From: CAZWHE01 sp964633825
Lineage (GTDB): Bacteria; Planctomycetota; B15-G4; CAYZWU01
NCBI GenBank assembly: GCA_964633825.1
Contig: CAZWHE010000010.1
Coordinates: 1 to 49,897, forward strand
Direction of reading: 5' to 3'
Length of the DNA: 49,897 nucleotides
A program made the translations under genes and the position numbers. The notes beneath the pieces were generated by a model. It was not told the origin of the DNA, made no database searches, and was given only the letters and a program-made list of their open reading frames with translations. Of the stretch, positions 49,283 to 49,897 are shown in pieces (position 1 is the stretch's first letter; the number at the start of each line of letters is the position of its first letter).

Positions 49283-49897
49283 TCAGCGATTCGCTTTCCT
49301 GTAGCCCAGCTGGTCCTGGGCTATGACCATCTTCTGTACATTGACCGTTCCTTCCACGATCTGGTAGACCGCGGCGTCCCGGTAGAAACGGGCCACCGGG
49401 TACTCCGTCGAATAACCGTAGGAACCGAGGATCTTCATGGCGCTGTGAGCGGCGCGGACCACCGTCTCGGCCGCCATGTACTTGGCGTAGCTCGTTTCGA
49501 GGACATTGCCGAGCTTTCCCTCGTCCTTCTGCCAGGCGGCGCGGTAGGTGAGCCACCGGCTCGCCTCGATCTCGGCCGCCATGACGGCGACGAGCTCCTG
49601 GTTCATCTGGAACTTGCCGATCGGTTTGCCGAACTGCTCCCGCTCGTTGCAGTATTTCGCCGTCGTGTCGAGGCAGGCCTGGGCGAGGCCGACGCCGCCG
49701 GCCGCGCAGGAGAGGCGCGTCTGGTTGAGCGAGCTGAAGACGATCTTCACGCCGTCGCCGAGCTTGCCGAGGAGCGCGTCGGCCGGGAGGCGGACGTCCT
49801 CGAAGGCGATCTCGGCCGTGGGAAAGGAGCGGGTGCCGAGCTTGTCGAGCTCGCGCGTGCTGATGCCGTCGGCGTGCATGTCCACGAGAAAGGCCGA
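49283..49897 (-). CDS. Acyl-CoA dehydrogenase, partial (C-terminal part)
   Basis: The frame is open to the window edge, giving the last 204 residues; the N-terminus lies beyond the window. The helical C-terminal domain is clear: REQFGKPIGKFQMNQELVA, SYAKYMAAETVVRAAHSAMKILGSYGYS and the final YQIVEGTVNVQKMVIA, in which Glu is the likely catalytic base of short-chain acyl-CoA dehydrogenases. It is first of the visible part of the operon, 12 bp before the thiolase gene. The electron-transferring flavoprotein genes expected as partners are not in the window. Confidence 0.92.
   Translation of the reverse strand, partial: SAFLVDMHADGISTRELDKLGTRSFPTAEIAFEDVRLPADALLGKLGDGVKIVFSSLNQTRLSCAAGGVGLAQACLDTTAKYCNEREQFGKPIGKFQMNQELVAVMAAEIEASRWLTYRAAWQKDEGKLGNVLETSYAKYMAAETVVRAAHSAMKILGSYGYSTEYPVARFYRDAAVYQIVEGTVNVQKMVIAQDQLGYRKANR

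Overview
The window is a GC-rich bacterial chromosome segment with dense, mostly co-directional gene blocks. It reads like an uncultured anaerobe with a large secretome. Exported parallel beta-helix and FG-GAP proteins, an ECF sigma factor fused to carboxypeptidase-regulatory-like repeats, and several soluble iron-sulfur/flavin electron-transfer proteins point to Planctomycetota or a neighbouring deep phylum. That placement is inference, as there is no rRNA here. I found no rRNA, tRNA, CRISPR array or transposase gene.

Layout. (1) 1-5568, minus strand: four exported-protein genes in mirrored order, two paralogous families, the last one cut by the window edge. (2) 5828-9163, minus: a membrane-tethered ECF sigma factor with a roughly 880-residue extracytoplasmic part, bracketed by two palindromic elements with matching ends (GGGG(G/A)ACACAA...TTGTGTCCCCC). 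(3) 9400-13219, minus: a soluble fumarate reductase/heterodisulfide reductase-like set (TfrA, TfrB, HdrB, HdrC-like). (4) 13621-21867, plus, divergent from it: a NuoE-NuoF fusion, a small RRM protein, a NuoG/polyferredoxin/MvhD-like protein, a 2Fe-2S/FAD/4Fe-4S/BFD oxidoreductase and a DAO-family amine or amino-acid dehydrogenase. (5) 22065-28034: small housekeeping-type genes (PhzF-like, DinB-like, zinc ribbon, M14 peptidase, CYTH, THEP1-like NTPase, membrane protein, GNAT, flavin reductase-like). (6) 28133-35791: a YhcG-type PD-(D/E)XK nuclease, an S41 peptidase, an alpha/beta hydrolase behind a perfect consensus sigma-70 promoter, and two FG-GAP exported proteins. (7) 35882-45555: AddB and AddA flanked by two different AAA ATPases that carry C-terminal PD-(D/E)XK-like domains; the second has a promoter that predicts a leaderless mRNA. 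(8) 45577-49897, minus: an outer-membrane-type lipoprotein, then crotonase, 3-hydroxyacyl-CoA dehydrogenase, thiolase and a partial acyl-CoA dehydrogenase.

How it may work together. Blocks 3, 4 and 8 look like the electron economy of a fermenter or syntroph. Electrons from an amine or amino acid (DAO protein) could pass through FAD and several Fe-S clusters to the NAD site of the NuoF module. The Tfr/Hdr-like set offers a soluble fumarate/succinate couple, and block 8 a C4 acyl-CoA pathway. The most promising candidate for an undescribed system is block 4, with block 3 beside it.

A second theme crosses the window. Short tandem repeats with periods of 18, 21 or 24 bp, all multiples of three, sit in frame inside otherwise conserved genes. 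One 16-mer, CCCGGCCGGCGGCTTC, occurs four times between 17372 and 22389, three of them encoding SRPAAS in interdomain linkers.
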